From Lachnoclostridium sp. (lineage in GTDB: Bacteria > Bacillota > Clostridia > Lachnospirales > Lachnospiraceae): DNA of 64,000 nucleotides. Shown one piece after another: positions 44,741-54,147 of this stretch; position 1 is the stretch's first letter, and each line of letters begins with the position of its first letter. Below the pieces are notes generated by a model, which was not told the origin of the DNA, did not search any database, and saw only the letters and a program-made list of their open reading frames with translations. Position numbers and translations under genes: made by a program. The stretch covers positions 1 to 64,000 of the forward strand of contig JAETRR010000022.1 in NCBI GenBank assembly GCA_021770065.1. The letters are read 5' to 3'.

Positions 44741-47524
44741 ATGCTGGATAATTTAGAAAAGGTACTGAAGATAATGTTTGGGAAGGTCTCTCCCGAAATG
44801 GTCTTTCAAGAGAGAATTCACAGTGAAGCAATCAGAGAAAGTGAATTTGTGCGCATGATGCGGGGATATGAAGGCACGTACAGCGATACGGAGCTTTCAA
44901 ATCTGTATGATTATCTGGTGCGCAATTTTGAAAGCAGCTTTTTTGCTTTGGATGTTATGCCGGGAAGAAGCCCTTCGCTCAATGTCTTTCATCTTTTGTT
45001 CTGGTATGGGAATTGGATATTAACAATTGAGAACGGAGAAATTCTGTGTCAGTATAAATGGCTTCTGCATTGGAGAATGAGTACCATTAGTTTAAGTGAA
45101 GATTTGTTTATCGCAGCATTTCTGGCATACAGGGAAAAGAATGAACGCATACGTAGAACGGCATTTGGCTGGAAACCTGTTATTACACATAACAATGTTC
45201 AGCTGCATCGGGTTCTTGAACACGGAATGTCAGAAAATCATTATCATTTAAAGGGATCGGGGCCCATTTTTCACTTATCCTGGATTAGCATTATGAACGA
45301 TATTATGGATGCTAATTTTTTGAAGTATTTCCGAAAACTGGATTCGGAACGGCGGATGTTTCATGTGAACTATGATGCCGGTTGCTGCGAAGCTCCCTTT
45401 GAGGTTCAAATTTTACAGGCAGCATTGATAAGAGTGTTTTTATGTTACCAATATATGAGACAGCCTCTGGAACTATGTGAAGAAAATTGGTACGGGGATG
45501 TGCAAAAGGTCATTCAATGCCTGCAGAATCCGGAGGCAATATGCTTAAAACGCTATGAGATACAAGGATTTATCCGGAAGATGAATCGTGTAAGGGGGCT
45601 TTGGCATGCCGCAGAGCTTCCGGATTATGCATTGAACGGTCTGGGAGCAGCCAATTACAATATGGAGGAGGAAACAGCAGTCTATCAGGGGGAGCGCTGG
45701 TTTTTATATACATCTTTCTGGTATTTAAACAGGGAACCGGCGGATATGGGATATTTGCCGGATTTACTTTATGCTTATATACTGATAAAAGAAAATATAC
45801 GTTCCGAATTGATTCAGAGCAATAATTATATAGGCTTTGAAAATTTTCAGATATATCAGGATAGGAAAGAATTTTTTTTGGAATCTCCTTTTTATCAGAG
45901 AGGGCTTGTGAGGGAAGCTGTCCGCAATAACCTGCTGAGCGGAAATGTATTGACTCTGGAGGCCAGAATTGCGCCGAAAGAAAGTGCGGAAAAAATGATG
46001 GCCTGCATAAGAAAACTGGATAACTTTATAGTAAAAAATGAAGCTTACAAAAGCAGGTTTTTTTACACGGTTCATTTTATTAAAGAAACAGAAAAAATGC
46101 CGGATAAAAGCCCGGTTCTTTTATGCAGAGATTGTAAAGTACGTGAAAAGGCAAAAAAAGGAGCCCTGGCATTGGCAGATATGCGAGAGAGGTATCCGGA
46201 GTATGCAGTGAGAATAAGAGGTATTGATGCGGCTTCACAGGAAATCTCCTGTCGGCCGGAAGTATTTGCGCAGGTATTCCGCTTCCTTTCGGATCATGTC
46301 CGGCAGGGCACAGAGTTTTTTGGAAAATCATTGCCGCAATTGAGGATGACGTATCATGTGGGAGAAGATTTTTTTGATATACTAAGCGGGATTCGGGCAA
46401 TTGATGAGGCGATTCACTTTTTAAATATGCCATGCGGTGCAAGAATGGGGCATGCACTTGCTCTCGGGGTGGATGTTGAGGACTGGTATCGTTCTAAGAA
46501 TAACAGGATTTTACTTTCACAACAGGAATATCTGGATAATGTGGTCTGGCTGTATCATGTGCTGGCTGCATTCAGAATAGAAGATACATCGGCAATAAAA
46601 GAGCATTTAAAGAAGGAGTATGACTACTATTTTCAGCTTATATATGGTAATTCGATGGATGAAGAAGATTTGGACTGCATAAACAGGAAGGCCAGGGAGT
46701 ACTATCAGGGAACCGAGTGGGAAAATTATTACAGAGTAAAAAAACTGCAATTTAGTATCGAAACGTATTATGCAGCATGGCGGCTGAGGGGGGACGATCC
46801 AGACCTGTACAGACGGGGGTTTTTTGAGAACAGGAGAACCTTTGACTGTATGAGATATACGTATTCTTTTTATGCAGTCAACAGAAAATTTCCTCAAAAG
46901 AGGCAGGATACCAGGTATTTTCAGGAAAATGCACTTTTGTATTACTATTATCATTTTGACTGGAATGTGCGGTATGAGGGAGGAAAACGGGTAGAGATCA
47001 AAATACTGCCGATGTACAAAAAGGCAGTGGCAAAGATACAAAAGGAAATGCAGAGGAGAGTAGCAGAGTACGGCATCGGTATAGAAACGAATCCGTCTTC
47101 AAATTATTTGATTGGAACATTTAAACGTTATGACAAGCATCCGATTATTCAATTTTATAATAGGAATTTGACAAATGACTGGGAGCAGCTGGCGGACTGC
47201 CCGCAGCTTTGTGTTTCAATCAATACAGATGACAGCGGTGTTTTTAGTGTTTCACTTGAAAATGAATATGCATATATGGCGCTTGCTTTGGAGAAAATGA
47301 AGGATCAAAATGGCAGACCTTTATATAATAAAAGCATGATTTACCAGTGGCTGGATGATATAAGGAACATGGGCATCGGGCAGACCTTTTTAGACAGAAA
47401 TGAAATGGTAAGAGCCAGACAGGAATGGGAGGGCAGTTCCGGTTCTGAAAATGCCGGGAGTGAAATGGGAAAAAAATCCCATTCTACACTCCTTTCATCC
47501 ATTCATCCATCCGATCCTCAATAA
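44741..47524 (+). CDS. rdrB: RADAR adenosine deaminase RdrB
   Basis: The 927-residue protein is much longer than ordinary adenosine deaminase (about 350) but retains its residues in order. These are the zinc pair H167/H169 in SENHYHLKGSG, H539 and catalytic E542 in TYHVGEDFFDILSG, H571 in GARMGHALALG, and D830/D831 in SINTDDSGVF. The large segments between them fit RdrB, which forms a shell and deaminates adenosine nucleotides or RNA during phage infection. It starts five bases after rdrA. The last 30 residues are low-complexity (GSSGSENAGSEMGKK...), and the stop lies 41 bases inside the convergent DUF885 gene, suggesting the original C-terminus was altered when the island inserted. Confidence 0.85.
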   Translation: MLDNLEKVLKIMFGKVSPEMVFQERIHSEAIRESEFVRMMRGYEGTYSDTELSNLYDYLVRNFESSFFALDVMPGRSPSLNVFHLLFWYGNWILTIENGEILCQYKWLLHWRMSTISLSEDLFIAAFLAYREKNERIRRTAFGWKPVITHNNVQLHRVLEHGMSENHYHLKGSGPIFHLSWISIMNDIMDANFLKYFRKLDSERRMFHVNYDAGCCEAPFEVQILQAALIRVFLCYQYMRQPLELCEENWYGDVQKVIQCLQNPEAICLKRYEIQGFIRKMNRVRGLWHAAELPDYALNGLGAANYNMEEETAVYQGERWFLYTSFWYLNREPADMGYLPDLLYAYILIKENIRSELIQSNNYIGFENFQIYQDRKEFFLESPFYQRGLVREAVRNNLLSGNVLTLEARIAPKESAEKMMACIRKLDNFIVKNEAYKSRFFYTVHFIKETEKMPDKSPVLLCRDCKVREKAKKGALALADMRERYPEYAVRIRGIDAASQEISCRPEVFAQVFRFLSDHVRQGTEFFGKSLPQLRMTYHVGEDFFDILSGIRAIDEAIHFLNMPCGARMGHALALGVDVEDWYRSKNNRILLSQQEYLDNVVWLYHVLAAFRIEDTSAIKEHLKKEYDYYFQLIYGNSMDEEDLDCINRKAREYYQGTEWENYYRVKKLQFSIETYYAAWRLRGDDPDLYRRGFFENRRTFDCMRYTYSFYAVNRKFPQKRQDTRYFQENALLYYYYHFDWNVRYEGGKRVEIKILPMYKKAVAKIQKEMQRRVAEYGIGIETNPSSNYLIGTFKRYDKHPIIQFYNRNLTNDWEQLADCPQLCVSINTDDSGVFSVSLENEYAYMALALEKMKDQNGRPLYNKSMIYQWLDDIRNMGIGQTFLDRNEMVRARQEWEGSSGSENAGSEMGKKSHSTLLSSIHPSDPQ

Positions 47525-49238
47525 TCTCAAACTGGGCAGGCCCTATATCCAGCAGGAAGGTATGGAAATCCTTTAGGTTAAATTTTTCGCCAAGGGTTTC
47601 CTCCGCCTTCTCCCTGAGCTTTGTAAACTCCAGATATCCCCCGTAATAAGCGAGATAGAGAGCAGGTTCCTCCACCATAATCTCATAAATCTCCCTGCAG
47701 GTATTCTCGTCAACCCCCAGAAACTCCACTGTATCCTCAAAGGTCCAGCCCTCATAGTTAATGCCGATATCAGTCAGGCAGTAGAGAGCCAGGGTGTAAG
47801 TCTTGTTCAGCTCATTCAGTTGAACCATTTTATCATCTAACCCGGCCAGCCGGTAAGCATAGATTTCGGCATAGGTCCCCCATCCTTCCGAGTACCCGGA
47901 GAAGCCGAAAAGTTTACGGATAGCAGAAGGATTCTTCCCGTAGAAATAGGTTGTCTGATACAGATGTCCCGGAAAGCCCTCATGGGCAAGCGTGACAAAT
48001 TGTTCAATGTCATCGCTGGAATGCTTATTGTTAATATAAATAGCGTTGTTTTCCAGATAATCAACAGGCGGAAGAATATAGTAAGCCGGATTCATATATT
48101 CCTCCATAGAGGCCGGAACATAGCTCACCTTAAAGGGAAGTTCGCCGGAGGCCGGGAAATCCCCGGCAATCCCATCCTTTAACAGATTCAGAACCGTGTA
48201 AGGGTCACTAAGATCCACCGGACATTCCATCATGCGGTCAAAATCATCATATTCCAGGGACAGATTCCAGATGTTTTCCAAGTCGTTTTGAAGATTCGTC
48301 ATAATCAGGTCTTCAAATTCCTTTACGGATTTATCCGAGCCGGTAGAATCCCGTACAAGAAGCTCATAGAATTCTCTTCCGTCCTCAAAATAACAGAGAC
48401 CCGCATCATTTTCGGAAGAGCCTTTAAGCCCGGCCAGCTCATCTGCCAGATAGCCGTAGGCAGGAATCAGCGTGTTCCGGATCAGATCTTCATTTTCTGC
48501 CCGATAACTCTCTTTTTCCTCCTCCGTGAGGAAATCCGTTTCTTCAAGACGCAGGTTAAAGCTGTCAATGAGATAGTGATTTTCCGGATCCTCCATAAAC
48601 TGCCGGCACTGATCGATTACCTTGTCGGCTTCAAAGTCCGGCATAAAAAATCCGTTATCCGCCTGCTCCTGTTCAAAAGCCATCAAATCCTTAAAATAAT
48701 CGGGGAACAGCCGCAGCGTGTCGAGGTAATCTGCAACATCCTGCTTTTTATAAAATTTGTATTCTGCCAGAAGGGTAGGCAGATAGGACTGTACTCCATT
48801 AGTAGGCGAGAGATAATCATAATAGAGCCGGAACTTTTCTGTCTTTAAATTATCTTCCCCATAAGTCAGCATGATATCATAAATCAGCTTTTGATCTTCC
48901 GTCAGCTGTTCATAATCAAATTCTTTCAGTTCCTTTAACATATCCCGGAGTTCCCGAAAGGATTCCTCCTCATATTCCTTCGAGAAGCTGCCGAAGGATA
49001 TCTCGTAATCGTCAATTCCATAGCTCTCGGGAAAGGCGAGAGTCCAATGGAGATTCATAATATTCTCTGTGATATCAGACACAAAAACCTCATTGGTAAA
49101 GGCGTCAAAGCGCTCCTGTGTCTCATCCGCTTTTTTCCCGGACTTACAGGCGGCTATGGGGAGAATCATCAGAGATAAGGCGAGAAACAGGGCCATGGAA
49201 TGTCTGCAAAGTGTGCGGCTGGTAGTCTTTTTCTTCAT
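47484..49238 (-). CDS. DUF885 family lipoprotein
   Basis: The 584-residue protein has a lipoprotein signal (hydrophobic helix then LPIAAC, lipid cysteine at about residue 31) and the DUF885 body. The conserved metal-binding-like motif is TLAHEGFPGHLYQ. Family members resemble zinc peptidases, and biochemical roles are mostly unproven. It is convergent with and overlaps the end of rdrB by 41 bases. TGAAGAAAAAG opens the gene behind AGGAGGAGCTGACAGACA. Confidence 0.82.
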   Translation of the reverse strand: MKKKTTSRTLCRHSMALFLALSLMILPIAACKSGKKADETQERFDAFTNEVFVSDITENIMNLHWTLAFPESYGIDDYEISFGSFSKEYEEESFRELRDMLKELKEFDYEQLTEDQKLIYDIMLTYGEDNLKTEKFRLYYDYLSPTNGVQSYLPTLLAEYKFYKKQDVADYLDTLRLFPDYFKDLMAFEQEQADNGFFMPDFEADKVIDQCRQFMEDPENHYLIDSFNLRLEETDFLTEEEKESYRAENEDLIRNTLIPAYGYLADELAGLKGSSENDAGLCYFEDGREFYELLVRDSTGSDKSVKEFEDLIMTNLQNDLENIWNLSLEYDDFDRMMECPVDLSDPYTVLNLLKDGIAGDFPASGELPFKVSYVPASMEEYMNPAYYILPPVDYLENNAIYINNKHSSDDIEQFVTLAHEGFPGHLYQTTYFYGKNPSAIRKLFGFSGYSEGWGTYAEIYAYRLAGLDDKMVQLNELNKTYTLALYCLTDIGINYEGWTFEDTVEFLGVDENTCREIYEIMVEEPALYLAYYGGYLEFTKLREKAEETLGEKFNLKDFHTFLLDIGPAQFEIIEDRMDEWMKGV

Positions 49239-49297
49239 TGTCTGTCAGCTCCTCCTTGGGATTTATATTAGTTTTGACTTTATAGGTAAAGAGATAT

Positions 49298-50731
49298 TTA
49301 TGCATCCTCCGATTCCGGTACACGGGGCAGAGTGAAGATAAATTCTGTTCCGACACCTTCTGTGGAAATGGCGTTGATATGCTCCCCGTGGGAGGTGATG
49401 ATTTCCTTTACAATAGACAGGCCCAGCCCGGTTCCGCGTTTGTCCCTGCCCCGGGAGGCATCCGTCTTGTAAAAGCGTTCCCAGATCTTTTTCATACTGT
49501 CCCTGGGGATTCCGATTCCTTCATCCTTTACGGAGATAAAGACCTTTTCGTGACGCAGGGTAGTCTCGATGGTAATGACGGAGTTGTTACGGCTGAACTT
49601 AATGGCATTATCAATGAGATTATACATGACCTGTTGAATCTTTCCCATATCTGCGGACACATACTGCTGCTTTGCGTCGAAGAGAAGTTCAATGGTAATA
49701 TGGCGCTCGCGGCATTGCCCCTCGAAGGAAGCAATGGTATTTTTTATCACTCCATTGATATCAAAATTTGTGATATCCAGGCGGTTCCGTTTGGTGTCAA
49801 AAGAATTCAGGGCCAGTAAACCGCTTGTGAGCTTGTTGAGCCGTTCCGTTTCCATAAGGACTGTATTCAGATATTTTTCCTGCATTTCCGGAGGGATGGT
49901 TCCGTCCAGGATGGCTTCCAGGTAGCCCTTGATAGAAGTTAAGGGAGAGCGGAAGTCATGGGAAATGTTGGCTACGAATTTTTTCTGGTACTCGTCGCTT
50001 TCTCCCAGTTCGTGGGCCATAAAATTCAAGGTATCCGCCAGCTGCCCAATCTCATCCTCTTCATAGATTTCCAGGGTATACTTGAAGTTGCCCTGCGCAT
50101 ACTGCCGGGCGGCCTCCGTGATCTTCATCAGCGGCCGGTACACCGTAAACGTAAATACGGCCAGGACTAAGAGGGAGAGAAGAAATACCAGCAAAACGGT
50201 AAGGTAGGTGATATTTAGAAGCTGATCCCGCTGATACAGAATGGACGACAGGGGGATATGAATCAATACATAGCCCCTGGTTCTGAAGTTATAAGTAATG
50301 GGAGCGGCGACAGACAGCATCTCTTCTTCAAAAGTATCATAGAAGCTTCCGATCATGTAATAGCGGTTTCCCATATCAGTGGGATCAAAATCGCTCATGG
50401 ACAAAGAGGAGCCTTCCGAAAAGCCGGCATCAGAGTCAACCAGAATGCTTCCGTCTGAATTCAAAAGCCAGATGGAGGCACCCAGATAAGTGTCCAGAGC
50501 CTGAAATTGGGAGTGAATGGCTCTAAGTGAGTCTGAGTCGGAGCTTCGGGAATAATAGCTCCGCACAAAATTGGTCGAAATGTAGTTGGCTTCCTTATAG
50601 AGGCTTTCCGCTTTTTCAGAGGTCAGATGATTTAAGGTCATCTGTGAACTGAAGGTGGCAATGATAAAGAAACTTAAGAAGCCGAATACCACATATGTTA
50701 ATATAAATTTTAAAAAGAGGGAGTGTTTCAT
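49298..50731 (-). CDS. Sensor histidine kinase
   Basis: I start at 50731 (MKHSLFLKFILTYVVFGFLSFF) behind CAGAGGATAG; upstream in-frame codons belong to the response regulator end. The 477-residue protein has two membrane helices enclosing an extracellular sensor (about 30-190), a HAMP linker (YRPLMKITEAARQYAQGNFKYTLEIYEEDEIGQLADTLNFM), a HisKA box with the phospho-acceptor in ANISHDFRSPLTSIKGYLEAI, and the ATPase boxes (NLIDNAIKFS, DEGIGIP, GTGLGLSIVKEII). It pairs with the OmpR-type regulator seven bases upstream. The signal is unknown. Confidence 0.92.
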   Translation of the reverse strand: MKHSLFLKFILTYVVFGFLSFFIIATFSSQMTLNHLTSEKAESLYKEANYISTNFVRSYYSRSSDSDSLRAIHSQFQALDTYLGASIWLLNSDGSILVDSDAGFSEGSSLSMSDFDPTDMGNRYYMIGSFYDTFEEEMLSVAAPITYNFRTRGYVLIHIPLSSILYQRDQLLNITYLTVLLVFLLSLLVLAVFTFTVYRPLMKITEAARQYAQGNFKYTLEIYEEDEIGQLADTLNFMAHELGESDEYQKKFVANISHDFRSPLTSIKGYLEAILDGTIPPEMQEKYLNTVLMETERLNKLTSGLLALNSFDTKRNRLDITNFDINGVIKNTIASFEGQCRERHITIELLFDAKQQYVSADMGKIQQVMYNLIDNAIKFSRNNSVITIETTLRHEKVFISVKDEGIGIPRDSMKKIWERFYKTDASRGRDKRGTGLGLSIVKEIITSHGEHINAISTEGVGTEFIFTLPRVPESEDA

Positions 50732-50738
50732 AAAGCGT

Positions 50739-51440
50739 CTATCCTCTGACTTCAAATTTGTAACCGATTCCCCATACGGTAGCCAGGCTCCAGGCAGGGT
50801 GATCTTTGATCTTTTCCCGGAGACGCTTGATATGTACATCTACAGTACGCGTATCTCCGATATACTCATATCCCCAGATATGATCCAAAAGCTGCTCTCT
50901 GGTAAATACCTGGTTAGGCGAGGAGGCCAGAAAATAGAGGAGCTCAAGCTCCTTGGGCGGCATATCTACGGGTACGCCTTTATAGAGCACCGAGTAGTTC
51001 GTCTGATTGATTACCAGATCGGGATATTCCACCACTTTTGCCGAGGATTTGGGTACATCCTGCTTGGACGGCTGATAGCGCCGGAGCACGGCCTTTACCC
51101 GGGCTACCAGCTCTTTGGAATCAAAGGGCTTGATAATATAATCATCGGCGCCCAGTTCCAGGCCCAGCACCTTGTCAAAGACCTCGCCTTTGGCAGAGAG
51201 CATAATAATCGGAGTCGCTGATTTGGCCCGGACCTCCCGGCACACCTGATAACCGTCAATGCCGGGAAGCATCAGATCCAGCAGAATCAGATTGGGTTCA
51301 AAGCTGTCAAATACAGACAGGGCTTCCTCACCGTCATGGACCATCATGGTCTCGAAGCATTCTTTAGTAAGATAGAGGGAAATAAGTTCCGCAATATTGG
51401 CATCATCATCAACAATGAGAATTTTTTGTTTTGCTACCAT
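50739..51440 (-). CDS. OmpR-family response regulator
   Basis: The 233-residue protein has a receiver domain (KILIVDDDANIAELISLYL, phosphorylated aspartate in LILLDLMLPGIDGYQV, lysine in YIIKPF) and a winged-helix output (YKGVPVDMPPKELELLYFLASSPNQVFTREQLLDHIWG, then RTVDVHIKRLREKI). It is the partner of the kinase just downstream. The target promoters are not evident. Length is standard. Confidence 0.93.
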   Translation of the reverse strand: MVAKQKILIVDDDANIAELISLYLTKECFETMMVHDGEEALSVFDSFEPNLILLDLMLPGIDGYQVCREVRAKSATPIIMLSAKGEVFDKVLGLELGADDYIIKPFDSKELVARVKAVLRRYQPSKQDVPKSSAKVVEYPDLVINQTNYSVLYKGVPVDMPPKELELLYFLASSPNQVFTREQLLDHIWGYEYIGDTRTVDVHIKRLREKIKDHPAWSLATVWGIGYKFEVRG

Positions 51441-51455
51441 AATATATCTGTCTCC

Positions 51456-53834
51456 TTACTTAAATTCCGCAATGGTAACGCCGGCATCGCCCTCCCCGAA
51501 TTCACCCAGGCGGAATGATTTTACATATTTACAGCGCTTAAGATGGCTGTGAACCGCCTTTCTCAGAGCGCCGGTTCCCTTTCCGTGGACAATGCGCACA
51601 GAAGGAAGGTGTGCCAGGGAAGCGTCATCCAGATATTTGTCCAGGTGTGCCAGGGCCTCATCTACCGTCATGCCGATGAGGTTGATCTCTGTGCTGACAC
51701 TGGCGGACTTGCTCATTTTAATCTTTCCGGCACCGCTCCTGCTGAAATTCTTTCCGGTAATCACCGGTTCGTCAATCAGCTCCAGATCCGAAATATTGAC
51801 CTGTGACCGCAGAATGCCCATCTGTACGAAAAGATTTCCCCTTGCATCCGGCAGGGAAGAAACAGATCCTTCCAGGTTGAGGCTTAACACGCGGACTGCA
51901 TCCCCCAGATGCAGAGCCGACGGCTTCAGCTGTTTCCCGGGCGCCTGATCCTTTTTGAGGGAAAGCTTTTCTTCTGTTTTCTGAATGCGCTCCCGAAGCC
52001 GGGCGCGCTCCGCTTCCATCTCGCTTACGGAAATATTGGACTTGCCGAACTTGTGGAAGTCCTTCATGGTCTGATCCGCATAGGCTTTGGCTTCCTTAAG
52101 AATCTTCCGGGCCTGTTCGTTGGCTTCCCGCAGAATGCGTTCTCTCTGATCCTCCAGTTTCTCCTGTTTCTTTTCCAGGGCGGCGCGGAGACGTTCAATC
52201 TCTTCTTTGTGAAGGCGGATTTCCTCCTGCTCCAGGGCACTGGTTCTGCGGCTGGCCTCCAGATCCGCCAGGAGCTCCTCAAAGCTTTCATTCTGCTCGC
52301 CAAGATGCGTTTTTGCCTCCTTGATTAAGAAAGGGGGAAGCCCGAGCTTCGAGGAAATGGCGAAGGCATTGCTCTTGCCCGGAATTCCGATCAGCAGCCG
52401 GTAGGTAGGGCTTAAGGTATCCACATTGAATTCACAGGAGGCATTTTCCACCCGGGGCGTGGAGAGGGCAAAAACCTTCAGCTCACTGTAGTGGGTGGTA
52501 GCCATGGTCCGGATGCCCATCTTGTGGAGATGGGAGAGAATGGAGATGGCGAGTGCCGCTCCTTCTGCGGGATCGGTTCCGGCACAGAGTTCATCGAAAA
52601 GCACCAGTGAGTTCAGCGAAGCCTCCTTCAATATACGGATAATATTCGTCATATGGGAGGAGAAGGTGCTTAAGGACTGCTCAATGCTCTGCTCATCGCC
52701 GATATCAGCATACACATCCTCAAATAAAGCCAGCTCTGAGTGCGGGGCGGCGGGAATCTGAAGTCCGGCCTGGCCCATAAGGGTCAGCAGTCCCACTGTT
52801 TTCAGAGACACGGTTTTTCCTCCCGTGTTCGGTCCTGTTACAATGAGCAGATCGAAATCTTTTCCAAGCTGAATCGTCACGGGAACTACTATGTTCGGGT
52901 CAAGGAGGGGATGCCGCCCGTCCCTGATATGGATCTGCCCTCTGGTATTGAATTCGGGCCGGGATGCATTCATGCTTTTTGCAAGAGCGGCTTTTGCAAA
53001 GATAAAATCAAGCTCTGTCAAAAGCTCATAGTCCTGGAGAATGGCTTCCGTAAAAGAAGCGGTTTCCTCGCTTAAGCGCTCCAGAACGTGCTCAATCTCT
53101 TCCTGTTCCTTTAAATACAATTCTTTTAGATCGTTATTCAGTTTTACCACTGCCATAGGTTCTACAAACAGGGTGGAGCCCGTGGAGGATTGATCGTGTA
53201 TCATGCCGGGAACTTGGCTGCGGTATTCTGCCCGGACAGGAACACAGTAACGGCCGTTTCTCTGGGTAATTACAGCATCCTGCAGGTAGCTGCGCGAAGA
53301 GCCGTTGATGAGTCCTGAGAGAGTGCTGTGAATCCGCCCGTTTGCGGTCTGGATATTTTTTCGCACCTGCTTAAGCCCCGGGCTGGCATCGTCGCTTATC
53401 TCATCCTCTGACAGGATACATCTTCGGATCTCTGCGGACAGAGGAGTACAGGGCTCAAGGGCCGAAAAGAGGGGATCAAGGCTGTCCGTGGAATCCTCAT
53501 CCGTTTCCGCATTCCGGGCGTACCGTTTGGCCCGTCCTGCAGTTTCCAGGAGGCTGCATACCTGTAAAAGCTCCCCGGCATTTAAGGAACCTCCGATCTC
53601 CAGTCTTTTGAAGGAAGCTCTCACATCCCGGATACCGGAGAAGGAGACGCTTCCATTCCGGTATAAGCGTTTCAGTGCGTCATCGGTCTCGTTCTGCGCC
53701 TGAAGGATCTCCCCAAGACTGTGTCCGGGAACCAGGGAGAGGCAGCGCTTCCTGCCGCCTTCGCTTCCGGCAAGAAGAGCCAGCTGTTCTGTAATTTTGT
53801 CATACTCTAATGTTTTTAATACTTTCTCGTTCAT
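51456..53834 (-). CDS. mutS2: MutS2/RqcU ATPase-endonuclease
   Basis: The 792-residue protein has the MutS2 order: an N-terminal clamp region, ATPase with LIVTGPNTGGKTVSLKTVGLL, ALFEDVYADIGDEQSIEQSLSTFSSHM and LVLFDELCAGTDPAEG, a long coiled coil (about 510-640), and a C-terminal Smr domain (VSTEINLIGMTVDEALAHLDKYLDDASL, RIVHGKGTGALRKAVHSHL). MutS2 acts on collided ribosomes and suppresses recombination. It lies just downstream of, and in line with, the two-component genes but has its own upstream region containing repeat R4. Confidence 0.95.
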   Translation of the reverse strand: MNEKVLKTLEYDKITEQLALLAGSEGGRKRCLSLVPGHSLGEILQAQNETDDALKRLYRNGSVSFSGIRDVRASFKRLEIGGSLNAGELLQVCSLLETAGRAKRYARNAETDEDSTDSLDPLFSALEPCTPLSAEIRRCILSEDEISDDASPGLKQVRKNIQTANGRIHSTLSGLINGSSRSYLQDAVITQRNGRYCVPVRAEYRSQVPGMIHDQSSTGSTLFVEPMAVVKLNNDLKELYLKEQEEIEHVLERLSEETASFTEAILQDYELLTELDFIFAKAALAKSMNASRPEFNTRGQIHIRDGRHPLLDPNIVVPVTIQLGKDFDLLIVTGPNTGGKTVSLKTVGLLTLMGQAGLQIPAAPHSELALFEDVYADIGDEQSIEQSLSTFSSHMTNIIRILKEASLNSLVLFDELCAGTDPAEGAALAISILSHLHKMGIRTMATTHYSELKVFALSTPRVENASCEFNVDTLSPTYRLLIGIPGKSNAFAISSKLGLPPFLIKEAKTHLGEQNESFEELLADLEASRRTSALEQEEIRLHKEEIERLRAALEKKQEKLEDQRERILREANEQARKILKEAKAYADQTMKDFHKFGKSNISVSEMEAERARLRERIQKTEEKLSLKKDQAPGKQLKPSALHLGDAVRVLSLNLEGSVSSLPDARGNLFVQMGILRSQVNISDLELIDEPVITGKNFSRSGAGKIKMSKSASVSTEINLIGMTVDEALAHLDKYLDDASLAHLPSVRIVHGKGTGALRKAVHSHLKRCKYVKSFRLGEFGEGDAGVTIAEFK

Positions 53835-53880
53835 GTATCTTATTTTACCCTACTTTTGACGGAAAAGAAAGGGCTTTTTC

Positions 53881-54038
53881 GCTGCGAAGCCGGGCCATGG
53901 CTTTTCCATATCCGTGTTCGGACGGTTCGTGTACACCATGTCTGCTCTTGCCGGATGTAAAATCCGTCAATATCAGACATGGCGTTCACGAACAGCCGGA
54001 CACTTGATATTGGAAAAGCTATGACCCGGTTTCGCAGC
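53881..54038. repeat. Quasi-palindrome R4
   Basis: GCTGCGAA (from 53881) pairs with TTCGCAGC (to 54038). The arms continue with CTTTTCCA/TGGAAAAG, GTTCGTG/CACGAAC-like text, and CATGTCTG/CAGACATG (53938-53945 with 53973-53980), around a small inner stem GGAT/ATCC. The left arm carries CCGTGTTCGGACGGTTC (53912-53928), identical to the reverse complement of 24619-24635 in R2. The element is inverted relative to R2. It occupies the divergent promoter region of mutS2 and the PDZ gene. Confidence 0.75.
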
Positions 54039-54147
54039 TGCCGCTTGAACTGTAACAACATAACAAAATCTGGACAGAAAAGAGAAAATGTATTAGAATG
54101 TAATATAGTGTACATGGTCAGCAGATTTACAGCAGTGGAGAAATCTT

